Below, piece by piece: positions 1-8,904 of a DNA stretch of 64,000 nucleotides. The DNA comes from Mumia sp. Pv4-285 (GTDB lineage: Bacteria; Actinomycetota; Actinomycetes; Propionibacteriales; Nocardioidaceae). The stretch's first letter is position 1. Each line of letters opens with the position of its first letter. A program made the translations under genes and the position numbers. The notes beneath the pieces were generated by a model, which saw only the letters and a program-made list of their open reading frames with translations, was not told the origin of the DNA and ran no database searches. The stretch lies in contig NZ_CP162023.1 of NCBI RefSeq assembly GCF_041320275.1, positions 2,108,001 to 2,172,000 of the forward strand. The letters are read 5' to 3'.

Positions 1-1046
1 CGGGTTGCTTCTTCATCCTGCTGATCGTCGCCGCGGTCTGCGTGGCCGGCTATCTCGGCCTCTCGAAGGTCGTCGGTGTCGCCAACGACTTCTTCGGCGG
101 ACCGGAGGACTATCCCGGACCAGGCACGGGCAGCGTCGTCATCGAGGTCAGCAAGGGCGACACCGTCGCCGGGATCGGCCGCGAGCTGAAGGCGCAGGAT
201 GTGGTCGCGAGCGTCGACGCGTTCCTGTCCGCCGCCTCGGGCGCCCCTGAGATCAACCAGGTGCAGCCGGGCTTCTACCAGCTGAAGACCAAGATGGCTG
301 CGGACGACGCCGTCAGGACGCTCATCGACCCGAGCAGCCGCGTGGACTCGACGGTCGGGGTGCCCGAGGGAGCGCGCGTCGACCAGGTCGTCGAGTCGAT
401 CGTCAAGAACACCGAGTTCTCCAAGAAGCAGGTCAACGCCGCGCTCGAGAGTCCGGAGCTCGGGCTTCCGCCCGCGGCGGAGGGCAACCCGGAGGGTTAC
501 CTGTATCCGGCGACGTACACCGTGGGCCCTGACACGACGCCGCTCTCGCTGTTCCAGGAGATGGTCAAGAAGTCGGTCCAGCTCGACCAGGATCTCGACC
601 TCGTCGGGAACGCGGACACGCTCGGCATCTCGCCGCACGATGCTCGGGTGGTTGCCAGCATCGTCCAGGCCGAGGCCGGCACGGCGGACTACGCCAAGGT
701 CGCCCGCGTCATCTACAACCGTCTCGACGAGGGGATGGCGCTCCAGATGGACTCGACCATCCACTACGTCAGCGGCAAGGACGGCAGCATCTGGACCAGC
801 GCCGAGGCGCGCGACATCGACTCGCCGTACAACACCTACATGTACACCGGGCTGCCGCCGAGCCCCATCGGCAACCCGGGCGAGAAGGCTCTGAAGGCCG
901 CGCTCAACCCGGCGGACGGTGACTGGCTGTACTTCACACTGGTGGATGCGGAGACCGGTGAGACGAAGTTCGCCGAGAGCTACTCCGAGCACCAGCAGAA
1001 CGTGGAGGAGCTGCGCCAGAACTGCCGTGACCAGGGCGGTTGCTGA
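1..1046 (+). CDS. mltG: Endolytic murein transglycosylase MltG, 5' end missing
   Basis: Membrane-anchored lytic transglycosylase that cleaves nascent peptidoglycan strands and is thought to set glycan length. The open frame runs in from the window edge and gives 347 residues. The first visible residues (GCFFILLIVAAVCVAGYL) are the single membrane helix, so only the cytoplasmic N-terminus is cut off. Family hallmarks are the catalytic-Glu segment VVASIVQAEAG, then LQMDSTIHY, and a C-terminal block with TGLPPSPIGNPG. The stop overlaps the aroE start by one base, so the two genes are translationally coupled. The mltG-aroE order is common in actinobacteria. Identification is secure; the true start lies outside the window. 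Confidence 0.95.
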   Translation, partial: GCFFILLIVAAVCVAGYLGLSKVVGVANDFFGGPEDYPGPGTGSVVIEVSKGDTVAGIGRELKAQDVVASVDAFLSAASGAPEINQVQPGFYQLKTKMAADDAVRTLIDPSSRVDSTVGVPEGARVDQVVESIVKNTEFSKKQVNAALESPELGLPPAAEGNPEGYLYPATYTVGPDTTPLSLFQEMVKKSVQLDQDLDLVGNADTLGISPHDARVVASIVQAEAGTADYAKVARVIYNRLDEGMALQMDSTIHYVSGKDGSIWTSAEARDIDSPYNTYMYTGLPPSPIGNPGEKALKAALNPADGDWLYFTLVDAETGETKFAESYSEHQQNVEELRQNCRDQGGC

Positions 1047-1870
1047 TGCCCCGCTGTGCGGTGCTCGGGAGCCCGATCGAGCACTCGATGTCGCCGGTGA
1101 TCCACAGGGCCGCTTACGCCGAGCTGGGCCTGGAGGACTGGTCGTACGACCGGTACGAGGTCGACGAGGACGGCATCGGACCGTTCCTCGCCAACCTCGA
1201 CGACCGGTGGCGGGGTCTGTCGTTGACGATGCCGCTGAAGCGTGCTGTCCTGCCGTACCTGGACTCGGTCGACGAAGCGGTTCGCGAGGTCGGCGGAGCA
1301 AACACGGTGATCGTCGACGTCGAGGGCCGGCACGGGTTCAACACGGACGTCCCAGGAGGCGTCGCGGCGCTGCAGGAGCGGGGGATCGACGAGGTCGAGG
1401 ACGCCCTCGTGATCGGCGCCGGTGCAACCTCGGAGTCGATGGTCGCGTCGCTGCGGCGGCTCGGGCTGCGGCGTGTGACGATCGCGGTCCGCTCCCTGGA
1501 CAAGGGTGAGCACTTGGCGAAGCGGATCGTCGAGGCGGCCGGCGGCGAGGACAACCTCGCGGTGGACGTCACCGGCTTCGGACCGGATCTGGCCCGCTCG
1601 GCGCAGATCGTCGTGTCGACCGTCCCGTCGGAGGCGGTCGCTCCGTTCGCGCAGATGCTCGTGACGCGGTGCGACGCGGTGTTCGACGTGATCTACGACC
1701 CGTGGCCGACGCCGTTGGCGCGAGCAGCGCACGCCGAGTCCGTCCCGGTCGTCTCCGGGCTCGACCTCCTCGCGCACCAGGCTGTCGAACAGGTCCGCCT
1801 GATGACCGGGCGCGAGGTGGCGGCCGGGGTGCTGCGCGATGCAGCGATCGGGGCGCTCCAGGCGCACTGA
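1046..1870 (+). CDS. aroE: Shikimate dehydrogenase
   Basis: Reduces 3-dehydroshikimate to shikimate with NADPH in the chorismate pathway; cytosolic, 274 residues, normal for the family. The N-terminus MPRCAVLGSPIEHSMSPVIH contains the substrate-binding SxS motif. LTMPLK carries the catalytic Lys, GANTV and NTDVPG line the substrate pocket, and GAGATSES is the dinucleotide loop. The ATG at 1046 overlaps the mltG stop. A TTG two codons earlier is possible but less likely. It is separated from the other aro genes (aroC/K/B, from 4389) by a minus-strand HNH gene and a peptidase gene. Confidence 0.95.
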   Translation: MPRCAVLGSPIEHSMSPVIHRAAYAELGLEDWSYDRYEVDEDGIGPFLANLDDRWRGLSLTMPLKRAVLPYLDSVDEAVREVGGANTVIVDVEGRHGFNTDVPGGVAALQERGIDEVEDALVIGAGATSESMVASLRRLGLRRVTIAVRSLDKGEHLAKRIVEAAGGEDNLAVDVTGFGPDLARSAQIVVSTVPSEAVAPFAQMLVTRCDAVFDVIYDPWPTPLARAAHAESVPVVSGLDLLAHQAVEQVRLMTGREVAAGVLRDAAIGALQAH

Positions 1871-1872
1871 CC

Positions 1873-1908
1873 GCGGGCGGACGGCTGCCCCTGCGGTTGA
1901 TCGCCCGC
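1873..1908. terminator. Weak hairpin between convergent aroE and HNH gene
   Basis: GCGGGCG (1873-1879) can pair with CGCCCGC (1902-1908) across a 22-base loop in the 51-base gap between two convergent genes. There is no U-tract. The position suits a bidirectional terminator, but the evidence is thin. Confidence 0.3.
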
Positions 1909-1921
1909 ATCACGTCAGGGG

Positions 1922-3430
1922 TCAGGCGGCGATCAGGCTCGCGAGCGCCTCCTCGAGAAGGGACTCGGACGCGGCGGATCTCAAAAGCTCGGCGGATGTC
2001 GACAGAACGTCCGAGGCGGTCGGCGCGGCGGATGTCGAACGAACGGCTGAGGCAGTCGGATCTCCGGAAGTCGTTCTGCGGGACACGTGGACGTGGCCGG
2101 TCGGCGTGTGCCAATGGACTTCGTCGGGGAGGCCAGCGGTGGGTGGCTGCACTGCGGTGACCTTCCACCCGGGCGCCTCCTTCGCGAGGTTGTCGGTGCG
2201 GCAGCCTCCTTGTGCGTTGCCGAGGACACTGAGCCCACCCCGTGCGTAGGCCGTGACGTGGTCGATGTCCCGGATGCGGCAGTCGCACCACGGCCTGCGG
2301 CACTGCACGTCGACGACGCGCACGATGCGACGGACCGCTCGGCTGAACCGGCGGGCGCGTGGATCCGCGTCCGTGATGCTCTTCCCGTCCGGGCCGGTGA
2401 AGAACCGACGGACCCAGCCGTGCTCGGAGGTGGCGAGGCGCCGGGCCAGCTCGGCCGGGATCGGCCCGTAGCCGGCGAGCGTCGCCGGCAGTGGATCCTC
2501 GCCGAACAACGTCTCGGGGCTCATGACGACGCCCACTTCGACGCCGATCGTGTGCGTGCCGTCGGCCGCGACACGTGCGCCCGTCATCGCCTCGACCGCC
2601 AGATCCGCGGTGAGCTGGCGGATCGACCGGCGGTCACCGTCGCTCCGGCGTGCCGACGCCTGACGGTCGAGGTGCTCGAACGCCGCGACGAGCTGGTCGG
2701 CCGGCGCATAGACCGTCAGCGACGCCATCGCGTCGAGCTCGCCCTTGAAGGTGACGGCTCGCTCCTCGCGCGCCCGGACCGTGCGGGCGTAGGCGGCATG
2801 CGGATCGACAGCGAGGACGAGCCGTCGAGCCTCGGCTGCGGCGCGGCGCGGTGACAGCTCAGCGAGAGCTGGGGCGATCTCGGTGTCGACGCGACGGCGG
2901 TCGTCGATGTCGAGGAAGGTGGTCTCGCGAGCGACAGCGGCCGCGACGCCCGCCGAGATGGAACCCTCCCGCAGGAGGTCGTGCGTCCGGGGGAGCACCT
3001 CCAGCGCCCGCGCCAAGGCGTACGTCGTCTCGCCGGCCGGGCTCGACACACGCCTTGCGAGAGCGATCTCGACGAACATCGACCGCGTGAAGGTCGACTC
3101 GTCGCGGACGAGGTCTGGGGTCGCGCGGCGGTGCGCGTCGAGCAGCTGGACGGCGTCGAGCTGGATGCCCTGGGCGATCCGGACGACCTCCTCGCACGCG
3201 GTGACCAGGTCGATCTCGCCGGCCCCGAGCTCCAGCCCGCCGGGAGGCGACGCTGCCATGCTGGAGCGCGCCACCTCGACCGCTGCCTCGACACGAGCGA
3301 GCAGTGCTCGCGCGAGGCGGTCGAGAGAAGCGAGATCATACGGAGGAGTCGGAGTCGGCGGAGTCGGCGGAGTGGACGGTGAGACCGTGTCTGGCGGTGG
3401 TGGCTGAGGAGCGACCGAAGCATCGAACAT
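1922..3430 (-). CDS. DUF222 / HNH endonuclease (13E12-repeat family) protein
   Basis: Predicted 502-residue protein with an N-terminal DUF222 helical region (about residues 25-320) and a C-terminal HNH nuclease fold at about 377-425. Three clustered Cys (377, 382, 384), the DIDH motif (His391) and the asparagine of TDNLA are visible. A Pro/Thr-rich linker (TPPTPPTPTPP) follows the start. The C-terminus contains two 12-residue imperfect repeats (TASAVRSTSAAP / TASDVLSTSAEL), visible in DNA as a 36-base period near 1992-2059. I chose ATG 3430 because a TAAAGT -10 element lies seven bases upstream and the family starts here. It is likely an SOS-induced accessory gene: a perfect LexA box overlaps the start codon. 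Its biological role is unknown. Confidence 0.85.
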   Translation of the reverse strand: MFDASVAPQPPPPDTVSPSTPPTPPTPTPPYDLASLDRLARALLARVEAAVEVARSSMAASPPGGLELGAGEIDLVTACEEVVRIAQGIQLDAVQLLDAHRRATPDLVRDESTFTRSMFVEIALARRVSSPAGETTYALARALEVLPRTHDLLREGSISAGVAAAVARETTFLDIDDRRRVDTEIAPALAELSPRRAAAEARRLVLAVDPHAAYARTVRAREERAVTFKGELDAMASLTVYAPADQLVAAFEHLDRQASARRSDGDRRSIRQLTADLAVEAMTGARVAADGTHTIGVEVGVVMSPETLFGEDPLPATLAGYGPIPAELARRLATSEHGWVRRFFTGPDGKSITDADPRARRFSRAVRRIVRVVDVQCRRPWCDCRIRDIDHVTAYARGGLSVLGNAQGGCRTDNLAKEAPGWKVTAVQPPTAGLPDEVHWHTPTGHVHVSRRTTSGDPTASAVRSTSAAPTASDVLSTSAELLRSAASESLLEEALASLIAA

Positions 3431-3438
3431 GTGTTCGA
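3423..3438 (-). promoter_or_regulatory. LexA/SOS box over the start of the HNH gene
   Basis: TCGAACATGTGTTCGA matches the actinobacterial SOS box TCGAAC-N4-GTTCGA with both arms perfect. Read on the minus strand, the box contains the ATG at 3430-3428 and its first T is the last T of a TAAAGT -10 element (3443-3438). LexA bound here would cover the promoter, start point and start codon at once. 13E12-family genes of Mycobacterium tuberculosis are known LexA targets, which agrees. Confidence 0.87.
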
Positions 3439-3560
3439 CTTTAGTGCCCGTCGGTGACACCGTCGCCGAGACGTGACGTTCGTCCACACCCCGCCGGATG
3501 CAACCGCCCCTGGGGACGAACGCATCCTGCGCAGCTGGCCACCCGGCTATCGTTCCGTCC

Positions 3561-4334
3561 GTGCCCGAGTCCCTGATCGCCGCGACGCTCGCGGCCGCCG
3601 TCGCGGCGCTCGGCGGGCTGCTGTCACCACGTCTGATCGGGTGGCTCCCGGAGCCCGATCCCGAGCCGGCGCCGCCCGACGAGCTCCCCGCCGATGCTCC
3701 CGCACACGAGGCGGGGGAGCGCGACACGATCGACACCACCGTGCCGGCGCCGCCCAAGATCCCGTACGCCGACCTGGCGGCGCGACCGCACCTCTCCGCA
3801 GTCCTGGCACTTGCCGCCGCGCTCTTCGCCGGCTCGGTCGGGTGGCGCCTCGGGCTCGACCCCGCCCTCCCGCTCTGGGTCGCGTTCGCCGTCCTCGGTG
3901 TCGTCCTCTCCTTCGTCGACTGGCACACCCGGCTGCTCCCGAAACGCGTCGTCCTGCCGGCCTACCCTGCACTCCTGGCGCTCGCAGGCCTCGCCGCGGC
4001 GCTCGGCGACGGCAACGACGTGCTCGTGCGCGTGGCGATCGGCTGGGCCGCGGTATCGGGCGTGTACGCGCTGCTCTGGATCGTGTCGCCACGCGGCATC
4101 GGCTACGGCGACGTCCGATTCTCGGGGATCGTCGCGATCGCCCTCGCGACGCTGGGGTGGGCCGAGCTGCTCGTCGGCACCTACGGCGGGTTCGTCCTCG
4201 GCGCTGTCGGGGGCATCGTCCTCGTCGCGATGCGCCTCGCCGAGCGCAGATCCTTCCCGTTCGGCCCGTTCATGGTGCTCGGCGCATGGGTCGGCGCGAT
4301 CTGGGGGAGTGCGCTGCTCGGCGGCTGGGGGTGA
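3561..4334 (+). CDS. Prepilin peptidase, A24 family, lacking the methylase half
   Basis: Integral-membrane aspartyl peptidase of the type IV prepilin peptidase family, 257 residues. The two catalytic Asp sit in FVDWHTRLLP and GYGDVRF (GxGD). Six or so hydrophobic segments follow residue 75. The N-terminal half of a classical enzyme (Cys-tetrad methyltransferase region) is replaced by one helix and a Pro/Glu/Asp-rich stretch around PEPDPEPAPPDELPAD. The start GTG at 3561 is preceded by TATCGT at 3548-3553 with seven bases between, the layout of a leaderless mRNA. No pilin or secretion gene is in the window, so the substrate is unknown. It lies between aroE and aroC. Confidence 0.85.
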   Translation: MPESLIAATLAAAVAALGGLLSPRLIGWLPEPDPEPAPPDELPADAPAHEAGERDTIDTTVPAPPKIPYADLAARPHLSAVLALAAALFAGSVGWRLGLDPALPLWVAFAVLGVVLSFVDWHTRLLPKRVVLPAYPALLALAGLAAALGDGNDVLVRVAIGWAAVSGVYALLWIVSPRGIGYGDVRFSGIVAIALATLGWAELLVGTYGGFVLGAVGGIVLVAMRLAERRSFPFGPFMVLGAWVGAIWGSALLGGWG

Positions 4335-4388
4335 TCCGTGGCGCGAGACCGGGGGAGACGTTCTCCTCGTGCATGACAGACTTGCCCC

Positions 4389-5567
4389 ATGCTTCGTTGG
4401 ATCACGGCCGGGGAGTCCCACGGTCCCGCACTGGTCGCTGTCGTCGAAGGGATGCCCGCGGGCGTCTCCGTCACGAGCGAGACGATCTCCGACGCCTTGG
4501 CGCGTCGCAGGCTCGGTTACGGTCGCGGCGCGCGGATGAACTTCGAGGCCGACGAGCTCGAGATCATCGGTGGCATCCGGCACGGACTCACGCTCGGCAG
4601 CCCGATCGCGCTGCGCATCGGCAACAGCGAGTGGCCCAAGTGGGACAAGGTCATGTCGGCCGACCCCGTCGATCCTGAGGAGCTCCAGGGCATCGCCCGC
4701 AACGCACCCCTGACCCGTCCACGGCCGGGCCACGCCGACCTGGTCGGCATGCAGAAGTACGGCTTCGACGAGGCGCGGCCGATCCTCGAGCGCGCGAGCG
4801 CCCGCGAGACGGCAGCACGGGTCGCGCTCGGCTCGGTGGCGACGGCGTTCCTGCGCCAGGCGTGCGGGGCCACGGTCGTCAGCCACGTCGTCGAGTTCGG
4901 CTCCGTCAAGGCACCGGCGGGTCTCGTCCCGACCATCGACGACGTGGAGCGGCTCGACGCGGACCCGGTGCGCACGCTCGACCCCGACACGTCGGCAGCG
5001 ATGGTCGCGGAGGTCGATGCCGCGCGCAAGGACGGCGACACGCTCGGCGGCATCGTCGAGGTCGTCGTCCACGGCCTGCCGCCGGGTCTCGGCAGCCACG
5101 TCCACTGGGACCGGCGCCTCGACGCTCGCCTCGCCTCGGCCCTGATGGGGATCCAGGCGATCAAGGGCGTGGAGCTCGGCGACGGATTCGAGCTCGCCAG
5201 GACGCGAGGGTCTCTGGCGCACGACGAGATCGTCGGCACCGAGGACGGGATCCGCCGCACGTCCGGCCGCTCGGGCGGCACCGAGGGCGGGATGTCGACG
5301 GGCGAGGTCCTGCGCGTCCGGGCCGCGATGAAGCCGATCGCCACCGTTCCCCGCGCACTCAGGACCGTGGACGTCACCACCGGCGCCCCGGCGCAGGCGC
5401 ACCACCAGCGTTCGGACGTCGCTGCGGTGCCCGCCGCGGGCATCGTCGCCGAGGCGATGGTGGCGTTGACGCTCGCCGACGTGATGCTCGAGAAGTTCGG
5501 TGGCGACTCCGTCACCGAGACGGCCCGCAACGTCGCGTCGTACCGCGCCGCGATGACTCCGGCGTGA
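4389..5567 (+). CDS. aroC: Chorismate synthase
   Basis: Converts 5-enolpyruvylshikimate-3-phosphate to chorismate using reduced FMN; 392 residues, full length. The family signatures GESHGPAL at the N-terminus, [17 protein letters not shown], the RASARETA region and [11 protein letters not shown] are present. The ATG at 4389 has no convincing ribosome binding site. A degenerate CAGACT hexamer about six bases upstream suggests a weak leaderless start. The gene opens the aroC-aroK-aroB-pepQ-efp-nusB run; its stop overlaps the aroK start by three bases. Confidence 0.97.
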   Translation: MLRWITAGESHGPALVAVVEGMPAGVSVTSETISDALARRRLGYGRGARMNFEADELEIIGGIRHGLTLGSPIALRIGNSEWPKWDKVMSADPVDPEELQGIARNAPLTRPRPGHADLVGMQKYGFDEARPILERASARETAARVALGSVATAFLRQACGATVVSHVVEFGSVKAPAGLVPTIDDVERLDADPVRTLDPDTSAAMVAEVDAARKDGDTLGGIVEVVVHGLPPGLGSHVHWDRRLDARLASALMGIQAIKGVELGDGFELARTRGSLAHDEIVGTEDGIRRTSGRSGGTEGGMSTGEVLRVRAAMKPIATVPRALRTVDVTTGAPAQAHHQRSDVAAVPAAGIVAEAMVALTLADVMLEKFGGDSVTETARNVASYRAAMTPA

Positions 5568-6076
5568 CCGCCGGCGCTCGGCCCGTGGTGGTCCTGGTGG
5601 GGCCGCCCGGCGCAGGCAAGTCGACCGTCGCCGCTCTCCTCGGTGAGGCGCTCGGACTCGAGGTGCGCGACACCGACTCCGACGTCGAGGCCGCGACGGG
5701 CACGGCGATCGCCGACCTGTTCGTCACCTATGGCGAGGACCGCTTCCGCGCCCTTGAGGCCGAGGCCGTCGCCACGGCGCTCGCCGAGCACCGCGGCGTG
5801 CTCGCCCTCGGCGGTGGCGCGGTCATGAGGCCCGCCACCCAGGAGGCGCTCCGCGGCCACACGGTCGTGTTCCTCGACGTCGGTCTCGCGGAGGCTGCGT
5901 CCCGGGTCGGCCTCTCGAGCTCACGCCCGCTGCTGCTGGGCAACGTACGCTCGCAGATGAAGGGCCTGCTCGACTCCCGACGCCCGACGTACGAGGCGGT
6001 GGCGACGCACGTGGTCTCCACCGACGGTCGTACGCCGAGCGAGGTCGCCGAGGCTGTCCTGATCCTGCTGGCCTGA
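5564..6076 (+). CDS. aroK: Shikimate kinase
   Basis: Phosphorylates shikimate with ATP; 170 residues, typical size. The P-loop GPPGAGKST begins around residue 14, the DTDSDVE segment carries the shikimate-binding Asp, and GGGAVM is the conserved glycine loop. The lid contains SRPLLLG. The start is the GTG at 5564, whose last two bases are in the aroC stop (GTGA overlap), so translation is coupled. Long upstream open reading in this frame is an aroC shadow. It functions one step before EPSP synthase, which is not in the window. Confidence 0.95.
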   Translation: MTAGARPVVVLVGPPGAGKSTVAALLGEALGLEVRDTDSDVEAATGTAIADLFVTYGEDRFRALEAEAVATALAEHRGVLALGGGAVMRPATQEALRGHTVVFLDVGLAEAASRVGLSSSRPLLLGNVRSQMKGLLDSRRPTYEAVATHVVSTDGRTPSEVAEAVLILLA

Positions 6077-6145
6077 CCCTGCTGGGGTGACCCCCCACCC
6101 GTACGCCCGCCGACTCGCGTCGGCCCGCTCACCGAGGAGCCCGTC

Positions 6146-7240
6146 GTGTCAGAACCGACCCGCATCAACGTCGCCACCGATGCTCCGTACGACGTGGTGG
6201 TCGGATCCGGACTGAGCGCCGAGCTGCCCGCCCTGGTCCCGGAGTCCGCGACGCGCGTCGCGGTGATCCACCCGGCGTCGATGCGCGGGCTCGGTGAGGC
6301 GATCCGTGCCCGTCTCGGTTCGGAGGGGCGCGAGGCGCACGCGATCGAGATCCCCGACGGCGAGGCCGCCAAGACGTCGGAGGTGGCGGCGTTCTGCTGG
6401 TCGGTCCTCGGCCGCACCGGTTTCACCCGCTCCGACGTGGTGATCGGCGTCGGCGGGGGAGCGGCGACCGACCTCGCCGGGTTCATCGCGGCGACCTGGC
6501 TGCGCGGCGTCTCCCACGTGCTGATCCCGACCACCGTCCTCGGCATGGTCGACGCGGCGGTCGGCGGCAAGACGGCGATCGACACGGCGGAGGGCAAGAA
6601 CCTCGTCGGCGCGTTCCACGAGCCGATCGGCGTCATCTGCGACCTGTCGCTGCTCGGGACGCTGCCGCTCAACGAGGTGCGTTCCGGGCTCGCCGAGGTC
6701 GTCAAGTGCGGCTTCATCGCCGACCCGGTGATCCTCGACCGTGTCGAGGCAGACCCCAACGCCGTCCTGGACGTCCACAGCGACGTGCTCCGCGAGATCG
6801 TGGAGCGCGGCATCCAGGTCAAGGCGCGCGTCGTCGCGGGGGACCTCGAGGAGACCGGCGCCGACGGCACCATCGGGCGCGAGGCCCTCAACTACGGCCA
6901 CACCCTCGGCCACGCGATCGAGCGGTACGAGGCCTACTCCTTCCGCCACGGCGCCGCGATCTCGATCGGCATGGTGTACGCGGCAGAGCTGGCCCGCCTC
7001 GCCGGCCGGATCGACGCCGACCTCGTCCACCGGCACCGCGCTGTGCTGGCGTCCCTCGGCCTGCCCACCGGCTACCGCCCCGGCGTGTGGGACGAGCTGC
7101 TCGCGGGGATGCGGCTGGACAAGAAGTCGCGAGGTGCGCAGCTGCGGTTCGTCGTGCTCGACGGCGTGGCGCAGCCGGTGATCTTCCCGGGCCCGGACGA
7201 GGGGCTGCTGACGGCGGCGTACGCGGAGATCTCCGGCTGA
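6146..7240 (+). CDS. aroB: 3-dehydroquinate synthase
   Basis: NAD- and metal-dependent cyclase making 3-dehydroquinate from DAHP, the second shikimate-pathway step; 364 residues. GGGAATDLAGF is the NAD site, PTTVLGMVDAAVGGKTAID is a strongly conserved family block, and NYGHTLGHAIE supplies metal-binding His. The GTG at 6146 follows a GAGGAG ribosome binding site at 6134-6139. The 69-base gap after aroK holds no other gene. The following pepQ gene has its own leaderless promoter. Confidence 0.96.
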   Translation: MSEPTRINVATDAPYDVVVGSGLSAELPALVPESATRVAVIHPASMRGLGEAIRARLGSEGREAHAIEIPDGEAAKTSEVAAFCWSVLGRTGFTRSDVVIGVGGGAATDLAGFIAATWLRGVSHVLIPTTVLGMVDAAVGGKTAIDTAEGKNLVGAFHEPIGVICDLSLLGTLPLNEVRSGLAEVVKCGFIADPVILDRVEADPNAVLDVHSDVLREIVERGIQVKARVVAGDLEETGADGTIGREALNYGHTLGHAIERYEAYSFRHGAAISIGMVYAAELARLAGRIDADLVHRHRAVLASLGLPTGYRPGVWDELLAGMRLDKKSRGAQLRFVVLDGVAQPVIFPGPDEGLLTAAYAEISG

Positions 7241-7252
7241 CGGCTCGCCCCG

Positions 7253-7264
7253 TAGTCTGACGGC
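7253..7264 (+). promoter_or_regulatory. Leaderless promoter of pepQ
   Basis: TAGTCT (7253-7258) lies six bases before the ATG at 7265, with no ribosome binding site between. TANNNT followed by 6-7 bases and the start codon is the actinobacterial leaderless pattern. Confidence 0.55.
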
Positions 7265-8341
7265 ATGCCCGCTGAGCACCGTGCCCGCCGTGAGCGCCTG
7301 GCCTCGATCCTTCGCGAGCGCGGCCTCGCCGCGGCGATCGTGACCAACCTCGTCAACGTCCGCTACCTGACCGGATTCACCGGTTCGAACGGTGCCGTCC
7401 GCGTCGCCGAGGACGGATCGGCGGAGCTCGTGACCGATGGACGCTACCGCGACCAGGCGGCCGAGGAGGCGCCCGACGTCGCCGTGACCGTGGACCGCGA
7501 CCTCGTCGGTGCCCTCGCGACCGGCACCGTCGATGCGGCCCGGGTGGGGATCGAGACGCACGACCTGACGGTCGACGACCATGTCCGCGCGCGTGAAGCC
7601 TTCGGCGCGGTGGAGCTCGTCTCCCTGGACCGCGCCGTGGAGGCGCTCCGGGTCGTCAAGGACGAGGCCGAGCTCGGCGCCCTGCGCCGGGCGTGCGACA
7701 TCTCGGTCCAGGCCCTCGACGAGGTCCTGGCGGGTCCGCTGGTCGGCCGTACCGAGCGCGAGATCGCACGCGACCTCGAGTGGGCGATGTACGCGCGGGG
7801 CGCGGAGGCGATCGGGTTCGAGACGATCGTGGCGGCAGGGGAGCACAGCGCGATCCCGCACCACGACCCGACCGACCGTCGTGTCGCCCGCGACGACTTC
7901 CTCAAGATCGACTTCGGCGCCCGCGTCGACGGCTACCACGCCGACTGCACCCGTACGGTCGTGGTCGGCCACGCCGACGCCTGGCAGCGCGAGGCGTACG
8001 CGGTGGTGCAGGCCGCGCAGCAGGCCGGCGTGGACGCCGTACGCGAGGGTGTGCTCGGGTCCGACGTCGACGCACGGGTGCGTCAGGTCCTCGACGACGC
8101 CGGCTGGCTCGAGCACTTCACGACCGGGCTGGGTCACGGCGTCGGACTGCAGATCCACGAGGACCCGTTCCTGCGCCCGACGGTGCCCGCTAGACTGGAA
8201 CGCCGCACCCCCCTGACCGTGGAGCCCGGTGTCTACGTGCCGGGCCGCGGGGGCGTGCGCATCGAAGACACCCTCGTCGTGACCGACGGTGCAGCCGAGC
8301 TGCTCACGGTCGCGACCAAAGATCTCCTGGAGCTCGCCTGA
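7265..8341 (+). CDS. pepQ: Xaa-Pro peptidase, M24B family
   Basis: Metallopeptidase that cleaves at proline-containing N-termini or dipeptides; 358 residues. It has an N-terminal creatinase-like domain ([14 protein letters not shown] near residue 30) and a C-terminal pita-bread domain. The metal ligands are visible: [16 protein letters not shown] (two Asp), [13 protein letters not shown] (His), the Glu of [10 protein letters not shown], and the Glu of RIEDTLVV. It sits just before efp, the usual actinobacterial order. Its stop overlaps the efp ATG by one base. Whether it is an aminopeptidase P or a prolidase cannot be settled from sequence alone. Confidence 0.9.
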   Translation: MPAEHRARRERLASILRERGLAAAIVTNLVNVRYLTGFTGSNGAVRVAEDGSAELVTDGRYRDQAAEEAPDVAVTVDRDLVGALATGTVDAARVGIETHDLTVDDHVRAREAFGAVELVSLDRAVEALRVVKDEAELGALRRACDISVQALDEVLAGPLVGRTEREIARDLEWAMYARGAEAIGFETIVAAGEHSAIPHHDPTDRRVARDDFLKIDFGARVDGYHADCTRTVVVGHADAWQREAYAVVQAAQQAGVDAVREGVLGSDVDARVRQVLDDAGWLEHFTTGLGHGVGLQIHEDPFLRPTVPARLERRTPLTVEPGVYVPGRGGVRIEDTLVVTDGAAELLTVATKDLLELA

Positions 8342-8904
8342 TGGCAACGACGAACGACCTGAAGAACGGCATGGTGCTCAACCTCGACGGGCAGCTGTGG
8401 TCCGTCGTGTGGTTCCAGCACCACAAGCCCGGCAAGGGCGGTGCCGTGGTCCGCACCAAGCTCAAGAGCGTCCTGTCGGGCAAGGTCGTCGACCGCACCT
8501 TCAACGCCGACGTCAAGGTCGACGTGGCCAACGTCGACAAGCGCAACATGCAGTACCTGTACCACGACGGCACCTCGTACGTCTTCATGGACTCGGCGAC
8601 GTTCGACCAGTACGAGCTCTCGGAGGCGACGGTCGGTGACGCCACCGGCTTCATGCTCGAGAACCAGGACGCCGTCGTCGCGATGAACGACGGCAACCCG
8701 CTCTACATCGAGCTGCCGGCCTCCGTCGAGCTGACCATCGAGTACACCGAGCCGGGCCTGCAGGGCGACCGCTCGTCGGGCGGCACGAAGCCGGCCAAGC
8801 TCGAGACGGGTCGTGAGATCCAGGTCCCGCTGTTCATCACGACCGGCGAGAAGGTCAAGGTCGACACCCGCGACGGCTCCTACCTGGGTCGCGTCAGCTC
8901 CTGA
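8341..8904 (+). CDS. efp: Elongation factor P
   Basis: Ribosome-binding factor that relieves stalling at polyproline stretches; 187 residues, three-domain length. The tip loop [17 protein letters not shown] in the first domain is intact, with Lys at the usual modified position, and the C-terminal block [16 protein letters not shown] is canonical. No modification enzyme (EpmA/YmfI type) is visible in the window. The start ATG overlaps the pepQ stop and its own stop overlaps the nusB start, so pepQ-efp-nusB form a tight translational chain. Confidence 0.97.
   Translation: MATTNDLKNGMVLNLDGQLWSVVWFQHHKPGKGGAVVRTKLKSVLSGKVVDRTFNADVKVDVANVDKRNMQYLYHDGTSYVFMDSATFDQYELSEATVGDATGFMLENQDAVVAMNDGNPLYIELPASVELTIEYTEPGLQGDRSSGGTKPAKLETGREIQVPLFITTGEKVKVDTRDGSYLGRVSS

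Noticed and set aside
3346-3372. GGAGTCGGCGGAGTCGG-type short repeat
   Set aside because: It encodes the Pro/Thr linker of the HNH protein and is ordinary low-complexity coding sequence.
3431-3928. N-terminal extension of the HNH reading frame
   Set aside because: It overlaps the prepilin peptidase gene on the other strand, is low-complexity, and the leaderless start at 3430 explains the gene better.
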